Below the pieces are notes generated by a model. The model ran no database searches and was not told where the DNA came from. It was given only the letters and a program-made list of their open reading frames with translations. A stretch of DNA of 5,860 bases from an uncultured Ruminococcus sp. (lineage in GTDB: Bacteria; Bacillota; Clostridia; Oscillospirales; Acutalibacteraceae), in the NCBI GenBank assembly GCA_946055445.1, contig CAMGGF010000092.1, positions 1 through 5,860 of the forward strand, read 5' to 3'. The translations under genes and the position numbers were made by a program. Shown here in pieces: positions 1-5,598 of the stretch (within the stretch, counting starts at the first letter, position 1; each line of letters opens with the position of its first letter).

Positions 1-55
1 AACCTGTGACCCTCTGCTTGTAAGGCAGATGCTCTCCCAGCTGAGCTATGCTCCC
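1..55 (-). tRNA. tRNA-Val (anticodon UAC), 3' end cut by the window edge
   Basis: Read on the minus strand, the sequence opens with acceptor arm GGGAGCA, then TA, a D-arm with GCTC/GAGC stem around AGCTGGGA, an anticodon stem TCTGC/GCAGA with loop CTTACAA, variable loop GGGTC, and the first half of the T-arm (ACAGG TT). Counting from position 55 as nucleotide 1, residues 34-36 are TAC, so it reads GUA (valine) codons. Only 55 of about 76 nucleotides are present; the T-loop, the 3' acceptor strand and any encoded CCA lie beyond position 1. It may be the first gene of a longer minus-strand tRNA cluster, but the window cannot show that. Confidence 0.95.
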
Positions 56-63
56 GAACTGTT

Positions 64-80
64 GCCGTGATTTTGACGGC
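64..80 (-). promoter_or_regulatory. Small inverted repeat in the tRNA leader
   Basis: GCCGT (64-68) and ACGGC (76-80) are perfect inverted repeats around a 7-base AT-rich loop. They lie between the predicted transcription start and the mature tRNA 5' end, so they would form a short 5' hairpin on the precursor tRNA. There is no following T-run, so this is not a terminator. A processing role is only a possibility. Confidence 0.3.
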
Positions 81-86
81 TGAATT

Positions 87-115
87 AGAATATCATAAAA
101 AAACCGCCCTGTCAA
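87..115 (-). promoter_or_regulatory. Sigma-A-type promoter for the tRNA-Val gene
   Basis: On the minus strand a perfect -35 box TTGACA (positions 110-115) is followed by a 17-base spacer and a -10 box TATTCT (87-92), preceded by TG at the extended -10 position (TGATATTCT). The expected start is near position 80, about 25 bases before the mature tRNA 5' end. The A/T tracts upstream (about 116-160) could act as an UP element, as is common for stable RNA promoters. The boxes and spacing are seen directly; the activity is inferred. Confidence 0.75.
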
Positions 116-231
116 CAAAAAAATGAAAAAAATCGAGAAAAATTTTCAGAAATTTTTTTGCCGCTGTTTAAAATACTTTATCTTTTGTTTTAATTCTTCC
201 CCCCCACATTTTCGCGTTTTTGCCTTTTTAC

Positions 232-260
232 TTTTCAAGTTTAATGTGCTAAACTATATG
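232..260 (+). promoter_or_regulatory. Candidate promoter for the yerC-methyltransferase-hslO operon
   Basis: TTTTCA (232-237) and TATATG (255-260) are separated by 17 bases, each matching the sigma-A consensus at four of six positions. The predicted start near 267 would give a leader of about 40 bases before the yerC ATG. TAAACT (250-255) is an alternative -10 without a convincing -35. The 116-231 stretch between the two divergent promoters holds only A/T tracts and a run of seven C (199-205); no gene is visible in it. Confidence 0.35.
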
Positions 261-265
261 TGCTG

Positions 266-280
266 AATACACAAAGTATT
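266..280 (+). promoter_or_regulatory. Inverted repeat at the predicted operon start (possible operator)
   Basis: AATAC (266-270) and GTATT (276-280) form a perfect inverted repeat around a 5-base spacer, just downstream of the candidate -10 box. A direct repeat ATGTGCT occurs at 244-250 and 258-264 (period 14) across the same promoter. The placement would suit an operator for a self-regulating DNA-binding protein such as the TrpR-family product encoded next. Short repeats like these can arise by chance in AT-rich DNA, so this is speculative. Confidence 0.2.
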
Positions 281-309
281 ACAATTCGCGTTATGCGGGA
301 GGAACTACA

Positions 310-618
310 ATGGCAAACAGCAAAATCAAAAGTGACAATATGGATTTCTTGTTCGATTGCATTCTCTCTTTGCAATCCATGGAGGAGTGCTATGACTTTT
401 TCGAAGATTTATGCACCGTCAATGAGTTACAGGCGATTTCCCAGCGCATTGTTGTGGCGAAAATGCTGTCCGAAAAGCGTGTGTACTCCGACATTGTGAA
501 AGAAACGGGCGCCTCTACCGCGACCATCAGCCGCGTGAACCGTTCTTTACAGTTCGGTTGCAACGGGTATGAAAAACTGTTTGAACGCGTTGCGGCGCGC
601 AAAAAGGACGAACAATGA
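310..618 (+). CDS. yerC: YerC/YecD-type TrpR-family transcriptional regulator
   Basis: A 102-residue helical protein of the Trp-repressor superfamily, most like the YerC/YecD group of Firmicutes. The N-terminal part (about 11-57) carries the helices that in TrpR make the dimer, with the typical stretch around FFEDLCTVNELQAISQR at 30-46. A helix-turn-helix follows at about 58-78, with YSDIVKETG as the first helix and turn and STATISRVNRSL as the recognition helix. The start is set by a strong Shine-Dalgarno GGGAGGA (297-303), six bases before the ATG. An upstream overlapping frame starting at 260 has no such support. The stop overlaps the next start as ATGA, implying translational coupling to the methyltransferase. 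Family members bind DNA as dimers, but their effector and targets are poorly known; tryptophan binding should not be assumed. Gene name is by family resemblance. Confidence 0.88.
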   Translation: MANSKIKSDNMDFLFDCILSLQSMEECYDFFEDLCTVNELQAISQRIVVAKMLSEKRVYSDIVKETGASTATISRVNRSLQFGCNGYEKLFERVAARKKDEQ

Positions 619-1364
619 GTTACGGGGTTTTTGCCGATTTTTACGATGCCCTGACTTGCAATGTCGATTATGCCGCTCTGTCAAAAACCATTTGCTCTCT
701 GTTGACGCGCTATGGGCTTCACAGAGGGCTTTTGCTTGATTTGGGGTGCGGCACGGGCACGCTGTCGGTTTTGCTTTCGAAAGCGGGGTATGAGGTCATC
801 GGCGCGGACCGTTCCCCCGATATGCTTGTCGCTGCGCAGGAAAAAGCATACGCGGCAAAGCAAAATATTTTATTTTTATGTCAGGATATGACGCGCTTGG
901 ATTTATACGGTACACTCGACGCCGCCGTCTGTACGCTCGACGCGCTCAATCATTTGCCGTCGCGCGCGGCGGTGGAGGAAACTTTGCGGCGCGTGTCGCT
1001 GTTTTTAAATGCGGGCGGGGTGTTTATTTTTGATACCAACACGCTTTACAAGCACCGCGCGGTTTTGGGGAATAATACATTTGTATATGATACCGACGAA
1101 GTGTATTGCGTGTGGCAAAACGCCTTGCAAAAAGACGAAAAAACGGTGGAAATCACGCTGGATTTCTTTATCCCCGCAAGCGACAACGAGCCGATTTTTG
1201 AACGCGAGAGCGAGCAGTTTTCAGAATGCGCCTATTCGGACGCCGAATGGCGGGAAATGCTCAAAAATGCGGGATTTACGGTGCTTGGCGTGTTTGACGG
1301 CTACACGGAAAATCCGCTGACAGAGAAAAGTGAACGCGCCGTGTATGCGGTAAGAAAGGAATAA
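615..1364 (+). CDS. Class I SAM-dependent methyltransferase, substrate unknown
   Basis: A 249-residue soluble protein with a Rossmann-type methyltransferase fold. Motif I is LLLDLGCGTGTL (39-50), which binds S-adenosylmethionine. An acidic residue closes the next strand (GADRS, D65), QDM at 90-92 is the adenine-side motif, and DAAVCTLDALNHL (102-114) is the motif IV region. A GGVFIFDTNT strand follows at 134-143. The C-terminal half (about 145-249) is a mixed strand/helix cap of the kind seen in YqeM-like proteins. The ATG overlaps the yerC stop by four bases and has its own AAAGGA site (603-608). It sits between a regulator and a redox chaperone, which does not identify a substrate. A small molecule, tRNA or protein target are all possible. 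Fold assignment is firm; specific function is not. Confidence 0.9.
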   Translation: MSYGVFADFYDALTCNVDYAALSKTICSLLTRYGLHRGLLLDLGCGTGTLSVLLSKAGYEVIGADRSPDMLVAAQEKAYAAKQNILFLCQDMTRLDLYGTLDAAVCTLDALNHLPSRAAVEETLRRVSLFLNAGGVFIFDTNTLYKHRAVLGNNTFVYDTDEVYCVWQNALQKDEKTVEITLDFFIPASDNEPIFERESEQFSECAYSDAEWREMLKNAGFTVLGVFDGYTENPLTEKSERAVYAVRKE

Positions 1365-1369
1365 AATTT

Positions 1370-2248
1370 ATGCCGAATTTGGTTAGAATGATGGATACGG
1401 ACGGCACGCTTTGCGTGATTTGCGCCGACACAACCGAAACCGTGCGCGAAATGCAGCGTTTGCACGGCACAAAAAAGGTGGTTTCTGCGGCTTTGGGGCG
1501 GCTTTTGACCGCCGCGTCTTTAATGGGCAGTATGCTCAAAGGCGAAAAAGACAGTTTGACCTTAAAAATCAGCGCGGACGGCCCTGTTTCCTATTTGACA
1601 GCGGTTTCCGACAGCAGCGGCAATGTGCGCGGCTGTGCGGGGCGAAACGATGTGGAACTGCCCTTAAACGCATTGGGGAAATTAGATGTTTCGGGCGCGG
1701 TCGGCAAAAACGGCACGCTGACGGTGATGAAAGATTTGGACCTGCGTGAGCCGTATATCGGGCAGGTGCCGCTTGCCACGGGCGAAATCGCCGAGGACAT
1801 TACCGCCTATTTCGCCGCGAGTGAACAAACGCCGTCGGTTTGCGGTTTGGGCGTGCTTTGCGATAAAGAATCCGAAGCCATTATTAACGCAGGCGGGTTT
1901 CTCATTCAACTTTTGCCCACGGCGACCGACGAAACGATTGACAAAGTCGAACAGGGCTTGGAAAACATCAAACCCGTTACGACGATGCTGTTTGAAAATA
2001 TGACGCCCGAGGCAATTTGCCGCGCGGTTTTGCCGCATTTTGCGTTAGATGTACTCGACACGGCCGAAGTCGGCTACCGCTGTACCTGTTCGCGTGAACG
2101 AATGGAGCGCGCACTTTTATCCACAGGCAAACAGGCACTTTCCGAAATGGCAGAAGACCCCCAAACCGAAGTCATTTGCAATTTCTGCAACCGCAAATAT
2201 GTGTTTACGCAAAGCGAAATGCAAAAAATGGCAGACGGCGAAGCGTAG
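1370..2248 (+). CDS. hslO: Hsp33 redox-regulated molecular chaperone
   Basis: A 292-residue cytoplasmic holdase chaperone, the normal length for Hsp33. Residues about 1-230 form the substrate-binding and linker region, with family signatures such as TAASLMGSMLKGE (47-59), LTLKISADGP (63-72) and a G-rich stretch ending at GFLIQLLP (176-183). The C-terminal redox switch has all four zinc cysteines: C238 and C240 (YRCTCSRER) and C270 and C273 (VICNFCNRKY). In the known family, oxidation of these cysteines releases zinc and unfolds the linker, turning the chaperone on during oxidative or bleach stress. The start has AAAGGA (1355-1360) nine bases upstream and lies five bases after the methyltransferase stop, so the three genes are very probably one transcript. 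No intrinsic terminator follows; repeat A1 begins 74 bases after the stop. Confidence 0.96.
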   Translation: MPNLVRMMDTDGTLCVICADTTETVREMQRLHGTKKVVSAALGRLLTAASLMGSMLKGEKDSLTLKISADGPVSYLTAVSDSSGNVRGCAGRNDVELPLNALGKLDVSGAVGKNGTLTVMKDLDLREPYIGQVPLATGEIAEDITAYFAASEQTPSVCGLGVLCDKESEAIINAGGFLIQLLPTATDETIDKVEQGLENIKPVTTMLFENMTPEAICRAVLPHFALDVLDTAEVGYRCTCSRERMERALLSTGKQALSEMAEDPQTEVICNFCNRKYVFTQSEMQKMADGEA

Positions 2249-2322
2249 TTTTAAATCGTAGGTTTACTTTGTCGGGCATCTTTACCTTGTCCTCTCGATT
2301 GAAAATTTATACAAATTTTTAT

Positions 2323-2413
2323 TTGTCATCCTGCGCGATAGCGAAGGATCTCAAACAGCGCAAAGTGTAAAAGTGCAAAACGAGATTCTTCGGCTATCGC
2401 CTCAGAATGACAA
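2323..2413. repeat. Repeat A, copy 1: REPIN-like inverted pair
   Basis: A 91-base element with a 30-base left arm (2323-2352, starting TTGTCATCCTG) and a 32-base right arm (2382-2413, ending CAGAATGACAA) in inverted orientation around a 29-base loop. The arms differ by one substitution near each end, one interior substitution and two single-base insertions. Each arm is itself a small hairpin: ATCCT/AGGAT with inner CGC/GCG around GATA in the left arm, and, read on the minus strand, ATTCT/AGAAT with inner GGC/GCC around GATA in the right arm. Two further copies occur at 2550-2642 and 5599-5690. Confidence 0.93.
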
Positions 2414-2420
2414 CGCGTAG

Positions 2421-2440
2421 GGAACGGTCTTGACCGTTCC
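2421..2440. repeat. Palindrome B, copy 1
   Basis: GGAACGGTC and GACCGTTCC are perfect 9-base inverted arms around TT. It is preceded by GTAG, as is copy 3 at 5729-5748. It starts eight bases after repeat A1. Confidence 0.85.
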
Positions 2441-2444
2441 GCAA

Positions 2445-2495
2445 ACCTCCCCATGCATTGGGGAGGTGGCACGCGCAAAGCGCGTGACGGAGGGG
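2445..2495. repeat. Double-hairpin repeat C, copy 1
   Basis: Two hairpins in tandem. The first pairs ACCTCCCCA (2445-2453) with TGGGGAGGT (2459-2467) around a 5-base loop. The second pairs CACGCGC (2470-2476) with GCGCGTG (2480-2486) around AAA. A fixed tail ACGGAGGGGC follows. The same layout with different stem bases occurs at 5753-5801. In a DNA strand next to a tRNA synthetase the GGTGGCAC stretch resembles a T-box core, but it is a dispersed repeat. Confidence 0.88.
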
Positions 2496-2516
2496 CAAAA
2501 TTACAGCAAAATTCGT

Positions 2517-2535
2517 GGGCGAACACAGTCCGCCC
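2517..2535. repeat. Palindrome D, copy 1
   Basis: GGGCGAAC and GTCCGCCC are 8-base inverted arms with one mismatch around ACA, 19 bases in all. The flank CCTGCG matches the CCCCTACA-type flank of other copies. Related to 2664-2682 and to the perfect copy at 5697-5715. Confidence 0.75.
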
Positions 2536-2549
2536 CTGCGAGAATATAT

Positions 2550-2642
2550 TTGTCATCCTGCGCGATAGCGAAGGATCTCAAAAAAGCGTTAAATAAAGAA
2601 TGTGCGAAACGAGATTCTTCGGCTATCGCCTCAGAATGACAA
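2550..2642. repeat. Repeat A, copy 2: REPIN-like inverted pair
   Basis: A 93-base copy in the same orientation as copy 1. The 30-base left arm (2550-2579) and the 32-base right arm (2611-2642) are identical to those of copy 1. The 31-base loop (2580-2610) differs substantially, keeping only an AGCG near its start and a GCGAAAC-like end. Confidence 0.93.
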
Positions 2643-2663
2643 TCGGGCGGGAGACAAGTTTTC

Positions 2664-2682
2664 GGGCGACATAGTTCACGCC
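2664..2682. repeat. Palindrome D, copy 2 (degenerate)
   Basis: GGGCGAC-ATA-GTTCACGCC has the same 19-base length and layout as the D copies at 2517 and 5697, but only GGCG/CGCC and a few inner bases still pair. It follows repeat A2 as D3 follows A3, which supports common origin. It is followed by CTACGC, like the flank of the other copies. Confidence 0.5.
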
Positions 2683-2713
2683 TACGCACGCATTTCATTT
2701 TTGTTTTTCAATC

Positions 2714-2732
2714 GGAACGGTATGACCGTTCC
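2714..2732. repeat. Palindrome B, copy 2 (inverted orientation)
   Basis: GGAACGGT and ACCGTTCC are perfect 8-base arms around ATG. The flanking bases place the TAGGG side on the right here (CCCTATA after the palindrome), whereas copies 1 and 3 have GTAGGG on the left. This copy is therefore reversed relative to the others. Confidence 0.75.
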
Positions 2733-2739
2733 CTATAAT

Positions 2740-2767
2740 TTTTCATTTTTCATTCTTCATTATGCAT
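2740..2767. repeat. Short tandem array with 7-base period
   Basis: Four consecutive heptamers each end in CAT: TTTTCAT, TTTTCAT, TCTTCAT, TATGCAT. The array is AT-rich and lies between palindrome B2 and a D fragment. Confidence 0.55.
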
Positions 2768-2772
2768 TTGTT

Positions 2773-2784
2773 TTCGCCCCTACG
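2773..2784. repeat. Fragment of repeat D (right half and flank)
   Basis: TTCGCCCCTAC is identical over 11 bases to the right arm and flank of D3 (5709-5719), with no matching left arm nearby. It looks like a leftover half of a D module. Confidence 0.45.
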
Positions 2785-2803
2785 CAGGTACCGCATTTGC
2801 ATA

Positions 2804-2832
2804 TTGAATTTCTATAAAAAATTTGATACAAT
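2804..2832 (+). promoter_or_regulatory. Promoter of the metG-tatD operon
   Basis: TTGAAT (2804-2809) and TACAAT (2827-2832) are separated by exactly 17 bases; the -10 box matches consensus at five of six positions. TAAAAT at 2832-2837 is an overlapping alternative -10. The predicted start near 2839 leaves a leader of only about 35 bases, ending in a strong AAAGGAAG ribosome site (2859-2866). That leader is too short for a T-box riboswitch. Confidence 0.65.
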
Positions 2833-2873
2833 AAAATGTCCGAAATTTTATCGCACAGAAAGGAAGAAAAATT

Positions 2874-4823
2874 ATGTGTGAAAAACCGAAATTTTACATC
2901 ACCACCGCGATTGCCTATACTTCGCGCAAGCCGCATATCGGCAACAGTTACGAAATCGTGCTGACCGACGCCATTGCGCGCTACAAACGAATGCGCGGCT
3001 ACGATGTTTTCTTCCTGACGGGAACCGACGAGCACGGGCAGAAAATCGAAGAATACGCGAAAGAAGCGGGAATAAGCCCGAAAGAATATGTCGACAAGGT
3101 CGCGGGCGAAATCCGCGCCATTTGTGACACCTTAAACACCACCTATGACAAGTTTATCCGCACCACCGACGATTACCACGAAAAAGCGGTGCAGAAAATC
3201 TTTAAAAAGTTATATGACCAAGGCGACATTTACAAAAGCGAGTACGAGGGGCTGTACTGCACCCCGTGCGAAAGTTTTTGGACGGAAAGCCAACTCGACG
3301 AAAACGGCTGCTGCCCCGACTGTCACCGCGAGGTGAAACCCGCGAAAGAGGAAGCATATTTCCTGCGGTTGTCGAAATACCAAAAACAACTCGAAGAATT
3401 CATCGAAAACAACGAAAACTTCATTTATCCCGAAGCGCGCAAAAAAGAAATGCTCAACAACTTTATCAAACCGGGATTACAGGATTTGTGCGTGTCGCGC
3501 ACCTCGTTCAAATGGGGCGTGCCCGTCACCTTTGATGACAAGCATGTCATTTATGTTTGGATTGACGCCCTCTCGAACTATATCACCGCCCTCGGGTATG
3601 ACCCCGACGGCAGTGCGGAACCCTACAAAAAATATTGGCCTGCCGATGTGCACATTATCGGCAAGGACATTGTGCGTTTCCACACGATTTACTGGCCGAT
3701 TATGTTGATGGCGCTCGGCGAGCCGCTTCCGAAACAGGTCTACGGCCACCCGTGGCTGTTGTTCGGCGAGGACAAAATGAGTAAATCCCGCGGGAATGTC
3801 ATTTATGCCGATGATTTGGTTAAGGTGTTCGGCGTGGACGCGGTGCGCTATTACCTGCTGTCCGAAATGCCGCACGCCGCCGACGGCTCTATCACCTATG
3901 AAACAATGATTGAACGCTACAATTCCGATTTGGCGAATACCATAGGCAACCTTGTCAACCGCACGGTTGCGATGCAGAACAAATATTTTGACGGCGTGGT
4001 TCAGTCGCCCGACTGCCCCGGCGAATTTGACGGGGATTTGAAAGCCTTGGCACTTCGCACACTCCAAGATGTAGACAAATGCATCAGCGAATACAAAATG
4101 AGCGACAGCGTTTCGTGCGTGTTGACGCTTGCGCGCCGCTTAAACAAATATATTGACGAAACGATGCCTTGGGCGCTTGCGAAGGACGAAACCCGGCGCG
4201 CGAGACTGGGCACGGTGCTTTATAACCTTTTAGAGGGTATTCGCTTCTTGGCGGTTTTGCTTACGCCCTATATGCCCGACACGGCATCGGCGATTTTTGA
4301 GCAACTCGGCACCGATGTGCGCGACTGCGACTCGCTTTCGACCTTCGGGAACTTGAAAGTCGGCGAAAAAGTCGGCAAAGCCGTGCCGCTGTTCAACCGC
4401 ATAGACGCGGAAAAACTGATTGAAGAACTGACTGCGGCGCAAAATGCGGCACAGGCAGAGGAAGAAAAAGCGGCACCGAAAATCGAGGGACTTGCGCAAA
4501 TCGGGATTGAAGATTTTGCAAAAGTGGAACTGCGCGTTGCCGAAGTGACAGCGTGCGAACCCGTGAAACGCGCGAAAAAACTGTTGAAATTGACCTTAAA
4601 TGACGGCACGGACACCCCGCGCACCGTGGCAAGCGGCATTGCGAAGTGGTACGCGCCCGACGATTTGGTCGGCAAAAAAATCGTGCTGGTGGCGAACTTA
4701 AAACCCGCCGTGCTTTGCGGTGTGGAAAGCCAAGGTATGATTTTGGCGGCGGATTGCAGTGAAGACGATGTCAAAGTGCTCTTTGTCGACAGCGCAATGC
4801 CCAACGGAGCACGTATTCGATGA
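2874..4823 (+). CDS. metG: Methionyl-tRNA synthetase with C-terminal tRNA-binding domain
   Basis: A 649-residue class I synthetase that charges tRNA-Met, in the cytoplasm, as a probable dimer. The catalytic Rossmann fold carries the HIGH-type motif as HIGN (21-24) and KMSKS at 301-305. The zinc-binding insertion has C129/C132 and C147/C150 in CxxC pairs, with an extra C146. YVWIDALSNY (227-236) is a typical core segment. The helical anticodon-binding domain covers about 350-515, followed by an Ala/Glu-rich linker (about 517-535). The last 105 residues (about 545-649) form an EMAP-II/Trbp111-like OB fold with KVELRVAEV and NLKPAVLCGVESQGMIL, as in Bacillus-type enzymes. The ATG has AAAGGAAG eight bases upstream. 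The stop overlaps tatD as ATGA, matching the well-known metS-tatD neighbourhood of Firmicutes. Complete, with no missing key residue. Confidence 0.97.
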   Translation: MCEKPKFYITTAIAYTSRKPHIGNSYEIVLTDAIARYKRMRGYDVFFLTGTDEHGQKIEEYAKEAGISPKEYVDKVAGEIRAICDTLNTTYDKFIRTTDDYHEKAVQKIFKKLYDQGDIYKSEYEGLYCTPCESFWTESQLDENGCCPDCHREVKPAKEEAYFLRLSKYQKQLEEFIENNENFIYPEARKKEMLNNFIKPGLQDLCVSRTSFKWGVPVTFDDKHVIYVWIDALSNYITALGYDPDGSAEPYKKYWPADVHIIGKDIVRFHTIYWPIMLMALGEPLPKQVYGHPWLLFGEDKMSKSRGNVIYADDLVKVFGVDAVRYYLLSEMPHAADGSITYETMIERYNSDLANTIGNLVNRTVAMQNKYFDGVVQSPDCPGEFDGDLKALALRTLQDVDKCISEYKMSDSVSCVLTLARRLNKYIDETMPWALAKDETRRARLGTVLYNLLEGIRFLAVLLTPYMPDTASAIFEQLGTDVRDCDSLSTFGNLKVGEKVGKAVPLFNRIDAEKLIEELTAAQNAAQAEEEKAAPKIEGLAQIGIEDFAKVELRVAEVTACEPVKRAKKLLKLTLNDGTDTPRTVASGIAKWYAPDDLVGKKIVLVANLKPAVLCGVESQGMILAADCSEDDVKVLFVDSAMPNGARIR

Positions 4824-5587
4824 GTTTTCACAACATTTTTGACACCCACGCGCATTACGATGACGCGCGATTTCAAGATGATTTACCTGCATTGCTCGCG
4901 GCGCTCCCCGAACAGGGCGTTGTCGGTGTGATTTCGTGCGGGGTGAATACGGAAACCTCGCGCTTTGCCGCGCGCCTTGCCGAAGCGTATGCATATATCT
5001 ACGCCGCGGCGGGGTTTCACCCGCTCAATTTAGAAGACGCGCCCGAAAATCCGACGGAAATTTTGCGCGAATTGCTTAAAAATCCGAAAACAGTTGCCGT
5101 AGGCGAAATCGGGTTAGACTATTATTATGAAAAAGAGTCGCGTGACGCGCAGTTGCAACTGTTCGAACAGCAGTTGCAGTTGGCAAACGAACTTTCTCTG
5201 CCCGTGATTGTGCATGACCGCGAAGCACACGAGGATACCCTGCGGCTGTTAAAGCAGTACAAACCACGCGGCGTGGTGCACTGTTTTTCGGGCAGTGTGG
5301 AAATGGCAAAAGAAGTTTTAAAGTTGGATATGTATATCGGTCTCGGCGGGGCGGTGACCTTTAAAAACGCGGTAAAACCCGTCGAGGTGGCAAAAATCGT
5401 GCCGCAAGCGCGATTATTGGTCGAAACCGACGCGCCGTATATGACGCCCGTGCCGTTTCGCGGCAAGCGGTGTGATTCGAGTCACATTGCCTACACCGCC
5501 GAACGCCTCGCGGAAATTCGCGGCGAAGACGCGCAGGCGTTGCTCGATTATACCGCCGAAAACGCACGGCGATTGTTTGGGATATAA
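4820..5587 (+). CDS. tatD: TatD-family metal-dependent hydrolase (putative DNase)
   Basis: A 255-residue TIM-barrel protein of the amidohydrolase superfamily, normal TatD length. The metal and active-site residues are all visible: DTHAH with H10 and H12, GFHP with H67, GEIGLDY with E96, VHDREA with H132, HCFSGS with H154, and ETDAPY with D204. TatD proteins are reported to have 3'-5' exonuclease or deoxyribonuclease activity, with proposed roles in DNA repair and RNA turnover; the exact role of this one is inferred from family only. The ATG overlaps the metG stop by four bases, and GGAG (4806-4809) lies ten bases upstream inside metG, so translation is probably coupled. In Bacillus the same pair is followed downstream by rnmV and ksgA; here a repeat island begins 11 bases after the stop. 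Confidence 0.95.
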   Translation: MSFHNIFDTHAHYDDARFQDDLPALLAALPEQGVVGVISCGVNTETSRFAARLAEAYAYIYAAAGFHPLNLEDAPENPTEILRELLKNPKTVAVGEIGLDYYYEKESRDAQLQLFEQQLQLANELSLPVIVHDREAHEDTLRLLKQYKPRGVVHCFSGSVEMAKEVLKLDMYIGLGGAVTFKNAVKPVEVAKIVPQARLLVETDAPYMTPVPFRGKRCDSSHIAYTAERLAEIRGEDAQALLDYTAENARRLFGI

Positions 5588-5598
5588 ATGTAAAATGC

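Larger units (their letters stand above)
2249..2873. other. 625-base non-coding repeat island between hslO and metG
   Basis: No credible gene lies here. The open frames that cross it run through palindromes and give low-complexity peptides such as CHSEAIAEESRF on the minus strand, with no Shine-Dalgarno support. In order it holds: about 74 unremarkable bases, repeat A1, palindrome B1, double hairpin C1, palindrome D1, repeat A2, a degenerate D2, an inverted B2, a 7-base-period AT-rich array, a D fragment, and then the metG promoter. No intrinsic terminator (GC stem plus T-run) was found on either strand. Confidence 0.8.

Noticed and set aside
199..205. A run of seven C as a phase-variable tract.
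   Set aside because: It lies in the divergent spacer away from the candidate promoter boxes and outside any coding frame; there is no evidence for switching.
260..499. A 79-residue open frame overlapping the start of yerC.
   Set aside because: It has no ribosome site, its start coincides with the candidate promoter, and the overlapping yerC frame has a strong Shine-Dalgarno and clear family features.
2287..2313. TTGTCC ... TATACA after hslO as a promoter.
   Set aside because: The spacer is only 15 bases, both boxes are weak, and no gene follows within a reasonable distance.
2461..2495. GGTGGCACGCG... upstream of metG resembles the conserved antiterminator sequence of a T-box riboswitch.
   Set aside because: The same motif recurs at 5772-5801 after tatD as part of dispersed repeat C. 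There is no Stem I or terminator, and the metG promoter lies downstream of the motif, leaving a leader of only about 35 bases.
2323..2642. The A repeats as a CRISPR-like array.
   Set aside because: There are only two nearby copies, the units are long inverted pairs, the material between them consists of other repeats, and there are no cas genes.
3477..4067. A 196-residue minus-strand open frame inside metG.
   Set aside because: It is a shadow of the GC-rich metG coding frame, with no family resemblance and no ribosome site. The similar frame at 4268-4876 is rejected for the same reason.
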